From: JABFRZ01 sp964631945
GTDB taxonomy: Bacteria; Planctomycetota; UBA1135; GCA-002686595
Reading direction: 5' to 3'
Length of the DNA: 64,000 bases
Assembly: GCA_964631945.1 (NCBI GenBank)
Contig: CAZWAY010000016.1
Coordinates: 23,895-87,894, forward strand
The notes under the pieces are model-generated. The model made no database searches. It was given only the letters and a program-made list of their open reading frames with translations, and had not been told where the DNA came from. The position numbers and the translations under genes were made by a program. This document shows positions 26,506 through 35,118 of this stretch, piece by piece (the stretch's first letter is position 1; every line of letters begins with the position of its first letter).

Positions 26506-27281
26506 TTGATCTTGCTCTCTGACGGCTGATCGAGTCCCGCGGAGGCGATGACTTCAGCGAGCCGTGCGACCTCGACGTCACCGAAGGCCACGCGCAGGCC
26601 GCAGGACGTTCGTCCGACCATCCCGCGACCGCCCGAGAGTTCGAAGCAGTGCCCGGTGTCTGCCGCGGCCAGGGCATCGTCAGGGAGAGGGCCACCTCCG
26701 GCGGGCAAGTCGCCGACCGAGATCGGGATGCCCTGGTAGCAGAGTGTCACGAGGCCGATCCGAGTGCCCTCGAAGCGGCAGATGCGTGCGCCCTGGAGCT
26801 CCCAGGACTCGCCGGCCGGGAGGGCACAGACCGGCTGCTCGAGGTTCTCGGCCAGGAAGGCCTCGACCTCGTGGGCTTCGCTCGACGTGCACTCGAAAGG
26901 AGCTTCGCCCCGCAAGTACTTCTGGTGATCTCCGGCCACGAGCTCCACGAGCGCGGGGGCTTGCGGATGACGCGAGCCCCTCCACGTGGCCCACCCCGCG
27001 AGCACGAGCAGCAGGGCAGCGGCCGTCCAGAGCCACCCTCGGGGGGTGAGTCCTCGCGAGGAGAGAGTGCGTCCGAGTGCGCGCTCGAGAACGACGTTCT
27101 CGTCGCCATCTGGAAGCTTGATGCGCTCGAAGATGGCGCGATCGAGCTCACCTTCCTGGCTGAAGAGGCGCGCACAGGCCGGGCAGAGCTCGAGGTGCCG
27201 GGAGATCTCGAAGGTTGTCTTCGCGTCCAGCTCCGAGTCCAGGTAGGGACTTACGTAGCATCGAACTTGCGTGCACCTCAT
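26502..27281 (-). CDS. Anti-sigma factor with zinc-finger (RsiW/ZAS type)
   Basis: This 259-aa protein has an N-terminal zinc anti-sigma domain: C3 and C8, then FEISRHLELCPACARLF supplying the H-x3-C-x2-C motif. One membrane helix (WLWTAAALLLVLAGWATW, about 84-101) and a Cys-rich outer domain follow. It overlaps the sigma gene stop (ATGA) and the pump start. The outer domain probably senses the signal that frees the sigma factor. Confidence 0.8.
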   Translation of the reverse strand: MRCTQVRCYVSPYLDSELDAKTTFEISRHLELCPACARLFSQEGELDRAIFERIKLPDGDENVVLERALGRTLSSRGLTPRGWLWTAAALLLVLAGWATWRGSRHPQAPALVELVAGDHQKYLRGEAPFECTSSEAHEVEAFLAENLEQPVCALPAGESWELQGARICRFEGTRIGLVTLCYQGIPISVGDLPAGGGPLPDDALAAADTGHCFELSGGRGMVGRTSCGLRVAFGDVEVARLAEVIASAGLDQPSESKIK

Positions 27282-27925
27282 GCTGTCGACTCCTGTTGGC
27301 CGCGTGTCTCCGGCGCAGCGAGGTCCTTCCCCGGCGTCGGAGGTAGTGATGCGGTCTTGCTGTTGCGCAGCTGCGTCCGCAGCTTCTCGCGGGCTCGGCA
27401 GAGTCTCGACATGACCGTTCCGACCGGAACGGCGAAGAGATCGGCCAGCTCCTTGTAGCTGAGCTCCGCGATGACCCGCATCAGGAACGTGGCTCGCTCC
27501 GGCCCCGAGAGCGTGAGCATGGCCGCGCGCAGACCGTCGTCGACGCAGTCCAGCAGTTCCTCAGGGCTGCCTGCAGAGAGACTGCTTGCGAGCTCGGCCT
27601 GAAGTGAGGAAACCACGTCCTCGATCGAGGTCGCGGGTTCGGCCTCGGTCACATCCGCCGTGTCGCGGCGGCGATGCCTGCGCCGGACCAGGTTCTGGGC
27701 TTCGTGTGCGACGAACTGCGAAAGCCATGCGCGCGGGTTGCGCAGCTCCGCGCGAGAACCGAAGCTCTTCCAAGCCGCGAGCAAGGCGCCCTGTAGGACA
27801 TCCTCCGCGTCCTGGAAGCCGACGAGCCTGCGTGCCAAGACGACGAGCAGCAAGCCGTCCTCCCGGATGAGCTGGGCGAACTCGGCGCGACGCCGCTTCG
27901 CTCCCTGACGCCAGAACATCGACAT
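27278..27925 (-). CDS. ECF sigma factor controlling the RND efflux operon
   Basis: This 215-aa protein has sigma region 2 (FAQLIREDGLLLVVLARRLV; DAEDVLQGALLAAWKSF; NPRAWLSQFVAHEAQNL) and region 4 (LSGPERATFLMRVIAELSYK then ELADLFAVPVGTVMSRLCRA). It begins an operon of at least five genes: sigma, anti-sigma, RND pump, adaptor and TolC. Autoregulation of this unit is the usual design. Confidence 0.88.
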   Translation of the reverse strand: MSMFWRQGAKRRRAEFAQLIREDGLLLVVLARRLVGFQDAEDVLQGALLAAWKSFGSRAELRNPRAWLSQFVAHEAQNLVRRRHRRRDTADVTEAEPATSIEDVVSSLQAELASSLSAGSPEELLDCVDDGLRAAMLTLSGPERATFLMRVIAELSYKELADLFAVPVGTVMSRLCRAREKLRTQLRNSKTASLPPTPGKDLAAPETRGQQESTA

Positions 27926-28288
27926 GGGGCTGTCTCTACCAGGGTCCGATCACGGTTGGACCATTCCCGGAGAGCTGGAATCTGGCTGCCACTGGGCTGG
28001 ACACGGAGGAATCTTGCGATCCCAATCCCTTGTGCAGTAGCTGCTTACGGACCGAGGGTCCAGGGCTGGGTGGGCGGGGAATAATCGGCGCTGCTCGGGA
28101 CACCATCGGACTGGATGGAGCGGTACCAATCCGAGGCGCATCGCCAAGAGAGCCCCGAGCAGATCACCTACGAAGCGGATCAGCCGCCGAAGCCTCATCC
28201 CAGGATCCCCGCGTAGACGGATGACACCTACGGCCGTGGCCGATTCACCCAAGCAACCCGGAGCCAGAGAGCTCCAAGCCTAACCATC
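27926..28288. other. Gene-free stretch between divergent genes
   Basis: These 363 bases separate the sigma-factor operon (minus) from a small lipoprotein gene (plus). They must contain both promoters. No clear sigma-70 or ECF promoter pair, repeat or RNA gene was identified by eye. Confidence 0.4.
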
Positions 28289-28636
28289 ATGAAGAGGATC
28301 CCGTTCACTGTTGCTGTTTGCTGCCTCATGCTTTTCTTCTCAAGCTGCCGGTCGATGCCAGTCGGAAGCGGCGCCTTGGAGGTGGCAACCGAGACCTTTG
28401 GGTACGGCGGCGCCGAGAACTCCCACGAGGTCTACAAGCCCTACGACATCCTTGACCCGAGCGGCAAGGTGATCCGCAGCGTGGAGAACCATTGGCCATC
28501 CATGGAGGAGGGCAGCCCCACTCGAGTGTACTTGCCGCCGGGCAGCTATGTGATTCGTGCGTCGACCTCGCAAGGCGAGGTCAAAGTGCCGGTGATGATC
28601 GAGGTAGGGAAACTGACGAGAATCAGAGCCCGTTAG
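28289..28636 (+). CDS. Small hypothetical lipoprotein
   Basis: This 115-aa protein has a clear lipoprotein signal, MKRIPFTVAVCCLMLFFSSC, with acylated Cys20. The mature domain of about 95 aa reads as beta-sheet, ending TRVYLPPGSYVIRASTSQGE and VKVPVMIEVGKLTRIRA, similar in style to PEGA-like or carboxypeptidase-regulatory folds. No family was assigned. It lies alone between the efflux operon and the arsenosugar glycosyltransferase genes. Confidence 0.6.
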   Translation: MKRIPFTVAVCCLMLFFSSCRSMPVGSGALEVATETFGYGGAENSHEVYKPYDILDPSGKVIRSVENHWPSMEEGSPTRVYLPPGSYVIRASTSQGEVKVPVMIEVGKLTRIRAR

Positions 28637-28756
28637 GCCTCCAGGCCCGCCACTGCCACCGGTCTGGAGATGCGCTGGCAGTTCGCCTTCTGACCCCGGC
28701 CGGGGTGTAACGCATCCCTCGAGGTGTTGACGGCCCAGCTGGGGTTGCGACCAGGT

Positions 28757-29413
28757 TCATGTCGGCCGAGCAGGCGGGCCGGATGGCCACACTTGGGGGA
28801 AGCGGACAGCTGCCCGTTGGAGATCGGCAAGAGTGTCTACGTCTGACACTGGCTCGAGCACCGCGGCGCGCAAGCCGAGCTTCGCTGCGCGCGCGAGCGT
28901 GGCGTCAAGGACCCCCGGGGTTCCCCAGGGAATGCCACCGAACAGACGCGGTTCTGGAGCGCGGAGCGCGATAAGGGCGTAGCCACCGTCGAGCGCAGGG
29001 ACGATGGCCAAGTCGGCCGCGGCAAGTGCTCGGCCGGCGAGCAACGCGTGCGTTGCATCAAGGTCGGGGGAATCGGTGCCCACGGCTGCTGCCCACGGAG
29101 TGCCCCGTGCAAAGGCCGCTGCGAAGGCCGCCGAGAGACGCTCACCCAGATCTCCCGAGGGCTGGGGTTCGACGCGGTCCGCTCCGCGCAGCCAGTGTGC
29201 CGTCCTCACCGCCTCTGATGCAGGTTCGACCCATAGGTGCCGCTCCATGTCTGAATGCGCGAGCCTCTCCCAGACGGTTTCGGCGAGGAGGCGATAGGCC
29301 TCACGCGCGACGTCGGCGCCGACCTCGGCTGCGAGACGCGACTTCACCGGCCCCTCTGCCCACCACCGGGCGAAGACGAGCACGACGGGGCGAGCCTGTT
29401 GGGTTGAGTGCAT
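28757..29413 (-). CDS. TIGR04282-type arsenosugar glycosyltransferase (DUF2064)
   Basis: This 218-aa protein matches the DUF2064/TIGR04282 pattern: VLVFARWWAEGPVKSRLAAE at the N-terminus, the GDLGERLSAAFAAAF block, VGTDSPDLDATH, the DxD-like LDGGYALIALR, and FGGIPWGTPGVLDATL near the C-terminus. This family regularly accompanies TIGR04283 proteins and arsS in arsenosugar loci and is placed in sugar transfer there. It is transcribed away from the TIGR04283 gene with a 188-bp spacer. Confidence 0.85.
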   Translation of the reverse strand: MHSTQQARPVVLVFARWWAEGPVKSRLAAEVGADVAREAYRLLAETVWERLAHSDMERHLWVEPASEAVRTAHWLRGADRVEPQPSGDLGERLSAAFAAAFARGTPWAAAVGTDSPDLDATHALLAGRALAAADLAIVPALDGGYALIALRAPEPRLFGGIPWGTPGVLDATLARAAKLGLRAAVLEPVSDVDTLADLQRAAVRFPQVWPSGPPARPT

Positions 29414-29601
29414 CAGCGACCGAGAGCGCGGCCTGCGCCATCATGCCATCACCTCGCAGAGGCCGACAGACTCGGCTGCTCTCCGTGACAAGCCCAGCCA
29501 GGAGCATCCGTGCGGCACCTGAGACTGAGCTTGCCGATACAATCCCATGATGTCTCCGCGCGTCGCGCTGGGTGTTCCTGACGAGGTCACAGGGAAGTCG
29601 G

Positions 29602-30267
29602 ATGCGTGTCTCAGCCATCATCCCCACACTTGAAGAGGATGGGGAGATCGCTGCTGCGGTCGCCTCCGCGCGTGCAGCAGGTGCCGACGAGGTCGTAGTA
29701 GCAGACGGCGGTAGCAAAGATGCGACCGTCGCTAGCGCGCAGTTGGCCGGCGCCGACGCCGTGTTGTGGGCTCCCCGTAGTCGTGGGGCGCAGGCTCGTG
29801 CTGGAGCCGCATCGGCCACCGGCGCCGCCCTGTGGTTCCTGCATGCGGACGCTCGCGCGCCCATGGGGGCAGCGGAGGCGATTCGCTCGGCCCTCGACGG
29901 CGGAGAGGCATGGGGCGCGTTCCGTGTGCGCCACGCGGCAGAGGGTTGGGCCGCGCGCCTCGCGGACAGGCGCTCGCGGCATGCGTTCCTGCCCTATGGC
30001 GATCAGGGCGTATTCTGCACGCGCCAGGCATACGACGCGGCCGGTGGCATGCCGGCGCAGCCACTGATGGAAGACCTCGAATTCGCCCTGCGCATGCTGC
30101 GAGCGCACGGTCCGCCTGCGCGCCTAGCGCTCGAGATACGAGTCTCGGCGCGGCGTCTCAGGGCCCGGCCGGTGCGCACCGCGCTCTGCTGGTGGACCTT
30201 TCCGGTGCTGTACCGCTTCCGCGTATCACCCACGAGCCTCGCTCGCTGGTACGGCGTAGGGCGCTGA
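29602..30267 (+). CDS. TIGR04283-type arsenosugar glycosyltransferase (GT2)
   Basis: This 221-aa GT2 protein starts RVSAIIPTLEEDGEIAAAVA, followed by EVVVADGGSKDATVASA, the GAQARAGAASATGAALWFLH block and the donor DAD motif HADARAP. LPYGDQGVFCTRQAYDAAGG and MEDLEFALRM follow. These are the hallmarks of TIGR04283. The ATG at 29602 matches the family start. It pairs with the divergent TIGR04282 gene; both proteins are known companions of arsS/arsM loci, here 17 kb away on the same island. Confidence 0.87.
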   Translation: MRVSAIIPTLEEDGEIAAAVASARAAGADEVVVADGGSKDATVASAQLAGADAVLWAPRSRGAQARAGAASATGAALWFLHADARAPMGAAEAIRSALDGGEAWGAFRVRHAAEGWAARLADRRSRHAFLPYGDQGVFCTRQAYDAAGGMPAQPLMEDLEFALRMLRAHGPPARLALEIRVSARRLRARPVRTALCWWTFPVLYRFRVSPTSLARWYGVGR

Positions 30268-30292
30268 CGACTCTCTGAACCCGATCAGGACG

Positions 30293-31456
30293 TTAGTGCG
30301 CGGGCCATCCTCGTGGGTGGAGCTCATCGATGATGCGGCCTTCAAAGCCTTGGTCGATAATCGCGGCGAGAGCGGCGCCGGGATCAACTCCCGCACTGAG
30401 CGTGAAAGAGCCGCGGCCCGCGTCAAAATCCACTGAAGCTTGGATCACTCCCGGCACATGAAGGAGCGCCGTTTCCAGAGTTCGACTGCAGCCGGAGCAG
30501 GTCATGCCCTTCACCTCGACCTCTACCGTGCGCGCATCAACCGGAGTCGCCTTGCCTGAGGACGATCCCGCCTGGTCGCTGCCTCCGAGAAGCTGCCCCA
30601 CGTAGCTCGGGAAGGAAGCGAAGGCGATGACGACGACTGTCGCCACCCAAAGCATGGCCTTGTTCAGACGGAGGAACTTGGGGTTCGGGAGGGCGCAGAT
30701 GGTTCCGGGGGCGCACCGCGCGGCGCGAAAGTAGACGAGGTAGAAGCCGCTCGCGAGGAGAACAGCTGTCGCCACGAGGAAGTAAGGTCTGTAGCTCTCA
30801 AAGAAGCCGGAGACCCCGGCCGCCGATGCCCCGAACGTAATGAGGAGAAGCGGAAGCCAGCAGCATGCAGACGAGAGAGCCGCGACTAGCACGGCGCCGG
30901 ATGTGGCCCATAGGCCCGTCCGGCTCGAGCGAGTCCGGGCATCGACGCCAATGTCCGGTGAGCAGCAGTCCTCGGCATGAGCGGGCGCGCGCTCGTTGAT
31001 CGGTTCGCCTGCAGCCTGAGCCTCCTTCATGATCCTGCGGACATTCCCGAGGCAGCATGCGCCCTGGGGATTGGTTTCCTCGCAGCGATCCAACCCTTGG
31101 CGGCACTTCTCGGTGATCTCGTCCGGGATCGTGGAGCGCCCGGTCGAGGTCACCTGCGCCTCGATCTCTTCCGCCGTATGGGCAAAGCAGTAGCAAACGG
31201 TCCGCGGAGGCGAAGTCTCCTTCTCTCCGATGCGTACGCGAACCTGGTCCTTTAGGATCAGATGTCCTGTGCCGGGTTGGAAGTAGGCCACCTCGCAGGT
31301 AGCCGTGCCGCAGTAGTGAAAGCCGCTCGTGTTCGACGCTTCGCCCGAAGGGGGTGGCGTAACGAGTGATCGGATGGTGATGGGCTGCACGCTCCTCCCG
31401 TTCGCCCTGCATCGGGGGCATGCACGTTCGCCCGTTGAGCGTCCCGGCGTCGTCAT
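30293..31456 (-). CDS. merT: Fused CopZ-like Cys domain - MerT - HMA mercury transporter
   Basis: This 387-aa protein joins three modules. Residues 1-140 are a Cys-rich domain (C13, C16, C49, C54, C88, C90, C118, C125, C134, C135) resembling the CopZ N-terminal zinc/2Fe-2S region. Residues 180-290 resemble MerT, with the Cys pair SACCWLPLL (198-199) and the cytosolic pair ARCAPGTICAL. Residues 310-380 form an HMA domain with GMTCSGC (317-323), like MerP. The ATG overlaps the merR stop (ATGA). It probably binds and imports or hands on Hg(II). No true MerA partner was found. Confidence 0.85.
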   Translation of the reverse strand: MTTPGRSTGERACPRCRANGRSVQPITIRSLVTPPPSGEASNTSGFHYCGTATCEVAYFQPGTGHLILKDQVRVRIGEKETSPPRTVCYCFAHTAEEIEAQVTSTGRSTIPDEITEKCRQGLDRCEETNPQGACCLGNVRRIMKEAQAAGEPINERAPAHAEDCCSPDIGVDARTRSSRTGLWATSGAVLVAALSSACCWLPLLLITFGASAAGVSGFFESYRPYFLVATAVLLASGFYLVYFRAARCAPGTICALPNPKFLRLNKAMLWVATVVVIAFASFPSYVGQLLGGSDQAGSSSGKATPVDARTVEVEVKGMTCSGCSRTLETALLHVPGVIQASVDFDAGRGSFTLSAGVDPGAALAAIIDQGFEGRIIDELHPRGWPAH

Positions 31457-31878
31457 GCTCCATCCTCCGCGTCCAGGGCTTCGAGGATCGGACATCCCGT
31501 CACTGGACCTTTGCCTGAGCACTGTCCGACAAGCTTGGTGAGCGCCTTCTGCATGGCCTGCAGCGTTCGGATCCTCTCGTGAATGTCTGCGACCTTGACC
31601 TCGGCGCGCTTGCGAACATCAGCGCAATGCGTGCCGGTAGTCGCGCGCAACGCGAGCAGCTCCTTGATCTCCTTAAGGGTGAACCCGAGCTCCTGGGCGC
31701 GCTTGATGAAGCGTACGCGGCGCACGGTGTCGGCCCGATAGAGGCGGTAGTTCCCGGCACTCCGTGCGGCTCGCGGGATGAGCCCGCGCTGCTCGTAGTA
31801 GCGGATCGTCTCGAAGTTCACCGCGCACTGCCTGGCGAGCTCGCCTCGGGTCAGGGTGTCAGGGGCGTTGTCCACCAC
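31453..31878 (-). CDS. merR: MerR mercury-responsive regulator
   Basis: This 141-aa protein has the MerR winged HTH (GELARQCAVNFETIRYYEQR) and the dimer helix. It has exactly the Hg-binding spacing, C85, C120 and C129, matching Cys82/117/126 of Tn501 MerR. It heads the operon with the MerT fusion (ATGA overlap). The promoter just upstream has the long spacer and dyad expected of MerR. Start is GTG 31878 or the next GTG codon. Confidence 0.9.
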   Translation of the reverse strand: MVDNAPDTLTRGELARQCAVNFETIRYYEQRGLIPRAARSAGNYRLYRADTVRRVRFIKRAQELGFTLKEIKELLALRATTGTHCADVRKRAEVKVADIHERIRTLQAMQKALTKLVGQCSGKGPVTGCPILEALDAEDGA

Positions 31879-31884
31879 AAGAGA

Positions 31885-31916
31885 ATCCTACGGCTTGTAG
31901 CTTGCTACAAGGTCAA
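31885..31916 (-). promoter_or_regulatory. MerR-type promoter/operator
   Basis: On the minus strand a -35 TTGACC (31916-31911) and a -10 TAGGAT (31890-31885) are separated by 20 bp. The spacer and adjoining base contain the dyad CTTGTAGCTTGCTACAAG (31894-31911). An overlong spacer with a central palindrome is the standard MerR-activated promoter design. It drives merR and the MerT fusion. Confidence 0.85.
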
Positions 31917-32124
31917 GGTCGTGGCGGTAAGACGTCTGTACCTGGGCTAAGACTCTCCTTGTCCGCCACCAGTCGCTGGAGCCAGCCATCGGCAATTCGA
32001 GCTTGCGCGTCAGCCCTCGTGCCGGACGCGAAGTCTGGCGTCCCAGGGTGAGAGAGCCCGTCGTACTCCTGTCTGTCTGTTCCTTCTGTTGGGAGCCACC
32101 GAGGCTCCGACCGCCATCTATCCC

Positions 32125-32346
32125 ATGAGCAAGAATCCCACCTACAAGTCCAAGGATACCCTGAGGCCGCTGCCTCCCCCGACTCCGTCCGAGCAGGAGA
32201 TACGGACACGGGCGTACGAGATCTTCCTGGCCAAGGGGAGTGTTTCGGGGAACGAAGAAGAGAACTGGCTCGAGGCCGAAAGGGACCTCTGCGCGAGAGC
32301 AGGGCACGAGGCGAAGACCAACCCCGGAGTGCCGCAGCCTGGGTAG
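32125..32346 (+). CDS. DUF2934 small protein
   Basis: This 73-aa product contains EIRTRAYEIFLAKGSVSGNE and ENWLEAERDLCARAG, the core of the DUF2934 domain. The ATG at 32125 avoids an upstream part without similarity. DUF2934 proteins are short, soluble and of unknown function; no partner is evident from its neighbours. Confidence 0.7.
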   Translation: MSKNPTYKSKDTLRPLPPPTPSEQEIRTRAYEIFLAKGSVSGNEEENWLEAERDLCARAGHEAKTNPGVPQPG

Positions 32347-32560
32347 CACTCCACCCCAGGAGTGGATGGAGAGAGCGCATGGTGCTGCGCCGGTCCAACT
32401 TGCCCTCGTCCTTGTTGCCCTTCGCCAATGGTGGCGAACCCTCTTGGTCCATTATCCGAGCGATCAAGCGTACCTCTTCGGGGCTGCGAAGTGCCGGAGT
32501 CAAACGCGGGCACGCCCAGTCGATCGCTCGGCGATGCGAGGGCCCAAGCCCGCGAGTCGT

Positions 32561-34138
32561 TCAAGCGCGTCTCCACGCGAGCAAGCGCGTGAGCCACGTC
32601 TTCGCTGTCGGGGTCAATCGGGTCTTCATGTAGAGATTGGCCGCGCGGCGAATGGCTTCTGCCTGGGTCGGGTAGGGATGGATGGTCCCGGACAGGCTCC
32701 CGAGTCCGCCGCCCGCAACCATCACGGCCGTGATCTCGGAGATCATCTCTCCCGCGTGTCCCGCTACCAGGGTCGCCCCCAGGATCCGGTCGGAGCCTTT
32801 CCTCACATGCACCTTGAGGAAGCCCTGGTCCTCGCCGTCGAGGACGGCGCGATCGATCTCCCGCATGGGCACGGTGTAGGTGTCGATCTCGAGGCCCTGA
32901 GCTTTGCCCTGCGGCTCGTACAGGCCGACGTGCGCAATCTCCGGGTCCGTGTAGGTGCACCAAGGAATCGTCAACGCGCTCACTTTCGAGCGTCCGAAGA
33001 ACAGCGCATTGCGGATCACGATGCCTGCCGCCGCGTCGGCGGTGTGTGTGAACTTGTAATCCGAGCAGATGTCGCCGGCCGCGTAGATCCGCGGATTGGT
33101 CGTGCACAGATGGTCATCGACCTTGACGCCAGCGCGCTCGTCGTACTCGACCCCGGCTTGCTCGAGACCGAGGCCCTGGACGTTCGGCTCTCGGCCAACA
33201 CCCACCAGCAGCTCATCGACCTCGAGCTCCCGGCGCCTACCAGCCTGCTCGAGCGACAGGACTTTCGAGTTGCCCCGCTTCCCGACTTCGGTCACGGAGG
33301 TTTCGAACAGCACGCGCACGCCGTCGCGTTCGAGGCTCTCCTGGACGAGTCGTGCAGCGTCGCGATCCTCACGCCCCAAGATCCCGGCGGATCTCTGGAT
33401 CAGCGTCACCTCGGAGCCAAAACGTGCGAAGCACTGGGCCAGCTCGCAGCCGATCGGACCGGCGCCCAGCACAGTCAGGCGCCTGGGCAACACGGTCAGG
33501 GAGAACAGCGTCTCGTTCGTGAGAAACCCGCTCTCCTTCAGGCCCGGGATGGACGGATCGATCGGGCGTCCGCCCGTCGCGATGCAGGCGCGCGCGAACT
33601 CCAGAGTCCTTCCGTTCACCTCGACCCGGTCGCGACCGACGAAGCGGCCCGTGCCAAGGAACACGTCGACGCCGAGGTCACGAAAGCGCGCGGCTGAATC
33701 GTGCGAGCTGATCTCCGAGCGCAGGCGGCGCATGCGCTCCATGACGGCAGGGAAGTCGACGCTCACACTTCCGGACACACGCACGCCGAAGTCGCCCGCC
33801 CGGCGCACCTCGGCCAGGGCACGGGCCGAACGGATCAACGCCTTGGAGGGGACGCAGCCGACGTTCAGGCAATCGCCGCCCATCAGCTCGCGCTCGATCA
33901 GTGCAACCTTCGCTCCCAAGCCCGCCGCCACGGCTGCAGAAACCAGTCCGGCGGTGCCGGCTCCGATGACGACCAGGTTGTAGCGACCTGCCGGTTGTGG
34001 GTTGATCCATTCAGGCGGGTGGACGTTGGCTACCAGGATCCGGTTGTGGACATCAAGGGGCATGGCCTGGCGGAACCCGGAAGTCACGGACCCCTTGGCC
34101 TGCTGCTCACAGGCTGCGCGATCGCTTTCTATTGTCAT
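32561..34138 (-). CDS. MerA-like flavin disulfide reductase (not a true mercuric reductase)
   Basis: This 525-aa pyridine-nucleotide disulfide oxidoreductase has an FAD-binding motif (VVIGAGTAGLVSAAVAAGLG), the redox disulfide GGDCLNVGCVPSKAL, an NAD motif (LTVLGAGPIGCELAQCFARF), the second FAD motif RIYAAGDICSDY, and the dimer domain with GTIHPYPTQAEA. It lacks the C-terminal Cys pair that genuine MerA needs, and there is no N-terminal HMA domain. It overlaps the TVP38-type gene by an ATGA, a pairing frequent in bacteria. The substrate is unknown. Confidence 0.87.
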   Translation of the reverse strand: MTIESDRAACEQQAKGSVTSGFRQAMPLDVHNRILVANVHPPEWINPQPAGRYNLVVIGAGTAGLVSAAVAAGLGAKVALIERELMGGDCLNVGCVPSKALIRSARALAEVRRAGDFGVRVSGSVSVDFPAVMERMRRLRSEISSHDSAARFRDLGVDVFLGTGRFVGRDRVEVNGRTLEFARACIATGGRPIDPSIPGLKESGFLTNETLFSLTVLPRRLTVLGAGPIGCELAQCFARFGSEVTLIQRSAGILGREDRDAARLVQESLERDGVRVLFETSVTEVGKRGNSKVLSLEQAGRRRELEVDELLVGVGREPNVQGLGLEQAGVEYDERAGVKVDDHLCTTNPRIYAAGDICSDYKFTHTADAAAGIVIRNALFFGRSKVSALTIPWCTYTDPEIAHVGLYEPQGKAQGLEIDTYTVPMREIDRAVLDGEDQGFLKVHVRKGSDRILGATLVAGHAGEMISEITAVMVAGGGLGSLSGTIHPYPTQAEAIRRAANLYMKTRLTPTAKTWLTRLLAWRRA

Positions 34139-35031
34139 CTGCTTGCACCTATCAGGGCCTGGAGGGTCTCGGTCTCGGTGTAGGCGAAGACGGCGGCGGC
34201 GAGAACGACAAGCGCGCCGAGCATCGCGAGCGTAGGCACCCAGGGCCACCCCCGCTGGCCTTCCTCTTGGCCGGGCTCGAGTTTGCTCGCGTCGCGTGCG
34301 CTGTGTACGTCGATCGAGGTCCGTTCCCGGACCGCGCGTCTGGCCAGTCTCGTGACGTAGACGGTCACCACGACGGACGCGACGAAGCCGACGACCGTCA
34401 GAATCCATTGCCCGAGGGGACGCGATCGCTCGCCGATGCCACCCGTCAGCGACAGACCCTCGCTGCCGACGTAGCCGAGGTACACGTACAGGAACGTCCC
34501 GGGTAGCATCGCGATCCAACTCGAAGCCACGTAGGGCCAAAAAGGGATCGGCGTCAGACCGTACAGGTAGTTGCCCAGACTGAACGGCACGGCGGGTGAG
34601 AGCCGCAGCAGTGCAATGATGCGCCATCCCCCCTGGCCGATGGCGCGATCGATTGCTGCGAATCTCGGGCTGGCGGCGGCCTTGCGCTCGACCGCTCCGC
34701 GTGCGAGGTAGCGCGCGATCAAGAACGCCAGAGCCGCCGTGGTGGTCGAGGCAACCGAAACCGCCGCGGTTCCCCACCACAGCCCGAACAGGGCTCCAGC
34801 GGCAAGAGTCAGGGCCGATCCAGGCACGAACAGGAGCGCGGCGACGGCATAGATCACCACAAAGATCGCCACGCCGAGGAAGCCGAAGCCGTCCAACCAT
34901 TCCTGCAAGCGGGCAATCCATTGGTCGATCGGCAGCCTGCGCACGAGCGCGAACAGACCAGCCACGATCAACCCGATCGAAATCCACTGAATCCGGCCGG
35001 ATCGGCGGCGGACAGCGTCGGCAAGGTGCAT
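34135..35031 (-). CDS. TVP38/TMEM64 (VTT) family membrane protein
   Basis: This 298-aa protein has about five or six membrane helices and the VTT core: FVPGSALTLAAGALFGLWWG, RAIGQGGWRIIALLRLSPAV, PFSLGNYLYGLTPIPFWPYV and MLPGTFLYVYLGYVG. An acidic-basic C-terminal loop and a last helix follow. VTT/DedA-like proteins move lipids or ions. The ATG at 35029-35031 is preferred because the upstream leader is unlike the family. It is coupled to the downstream flavoprotein gene. Confidence 0.85.
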   Translation of the reverse strand: MHLADAVRRRSGRIQWISIGLIVAGLFALVRRLPIDQWIARLQEWLDGFGFLGVAIFVVIYAVAALLFVPGSALTLAAGALFGLWWGTAAVSVASTTTAALAFLIARYLARGAVERKAAASPRFAAIDRAIGQGGWRIIALLRLSPAVPFSLGNYLYGLTPIPFWPYVASSWIAMLPGTFLYVYLGYVGSEGLSLTGGIGERSRPLGQWILTVVGFVASVVVTVYVTRLARRAVRERTSIDVHSARDASKLEPGQEEGQRGWPWVPTLAMLGALVVLAAAVFAYTETETLQALIGASR

Positions 35032-35118
35032 CGAGTGGCATTTCTCCTGCAGGGGGGCGACACAGTCAGGAAATAGACTCCGTGGGAGCGCGAGCACACG
35101 GCCGGAGTCCGAACCGAT

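Noticed and set aside
24443..26695. A 750-codon frame rich in Arg, His and Pro on the minus strand
   Set aside because: It is an out-of-frame reading of the RND pump gene; composition is typical of high-GC frame shadows and no domain is visible.
32561..34138. True mercuric reductase merA
   Set aside because: The redox CxxxxC is present, but the C-terminal Cys pair and the HMA domain are missing, and it is coupled to a VTT gene, so only MerA-like is supported.
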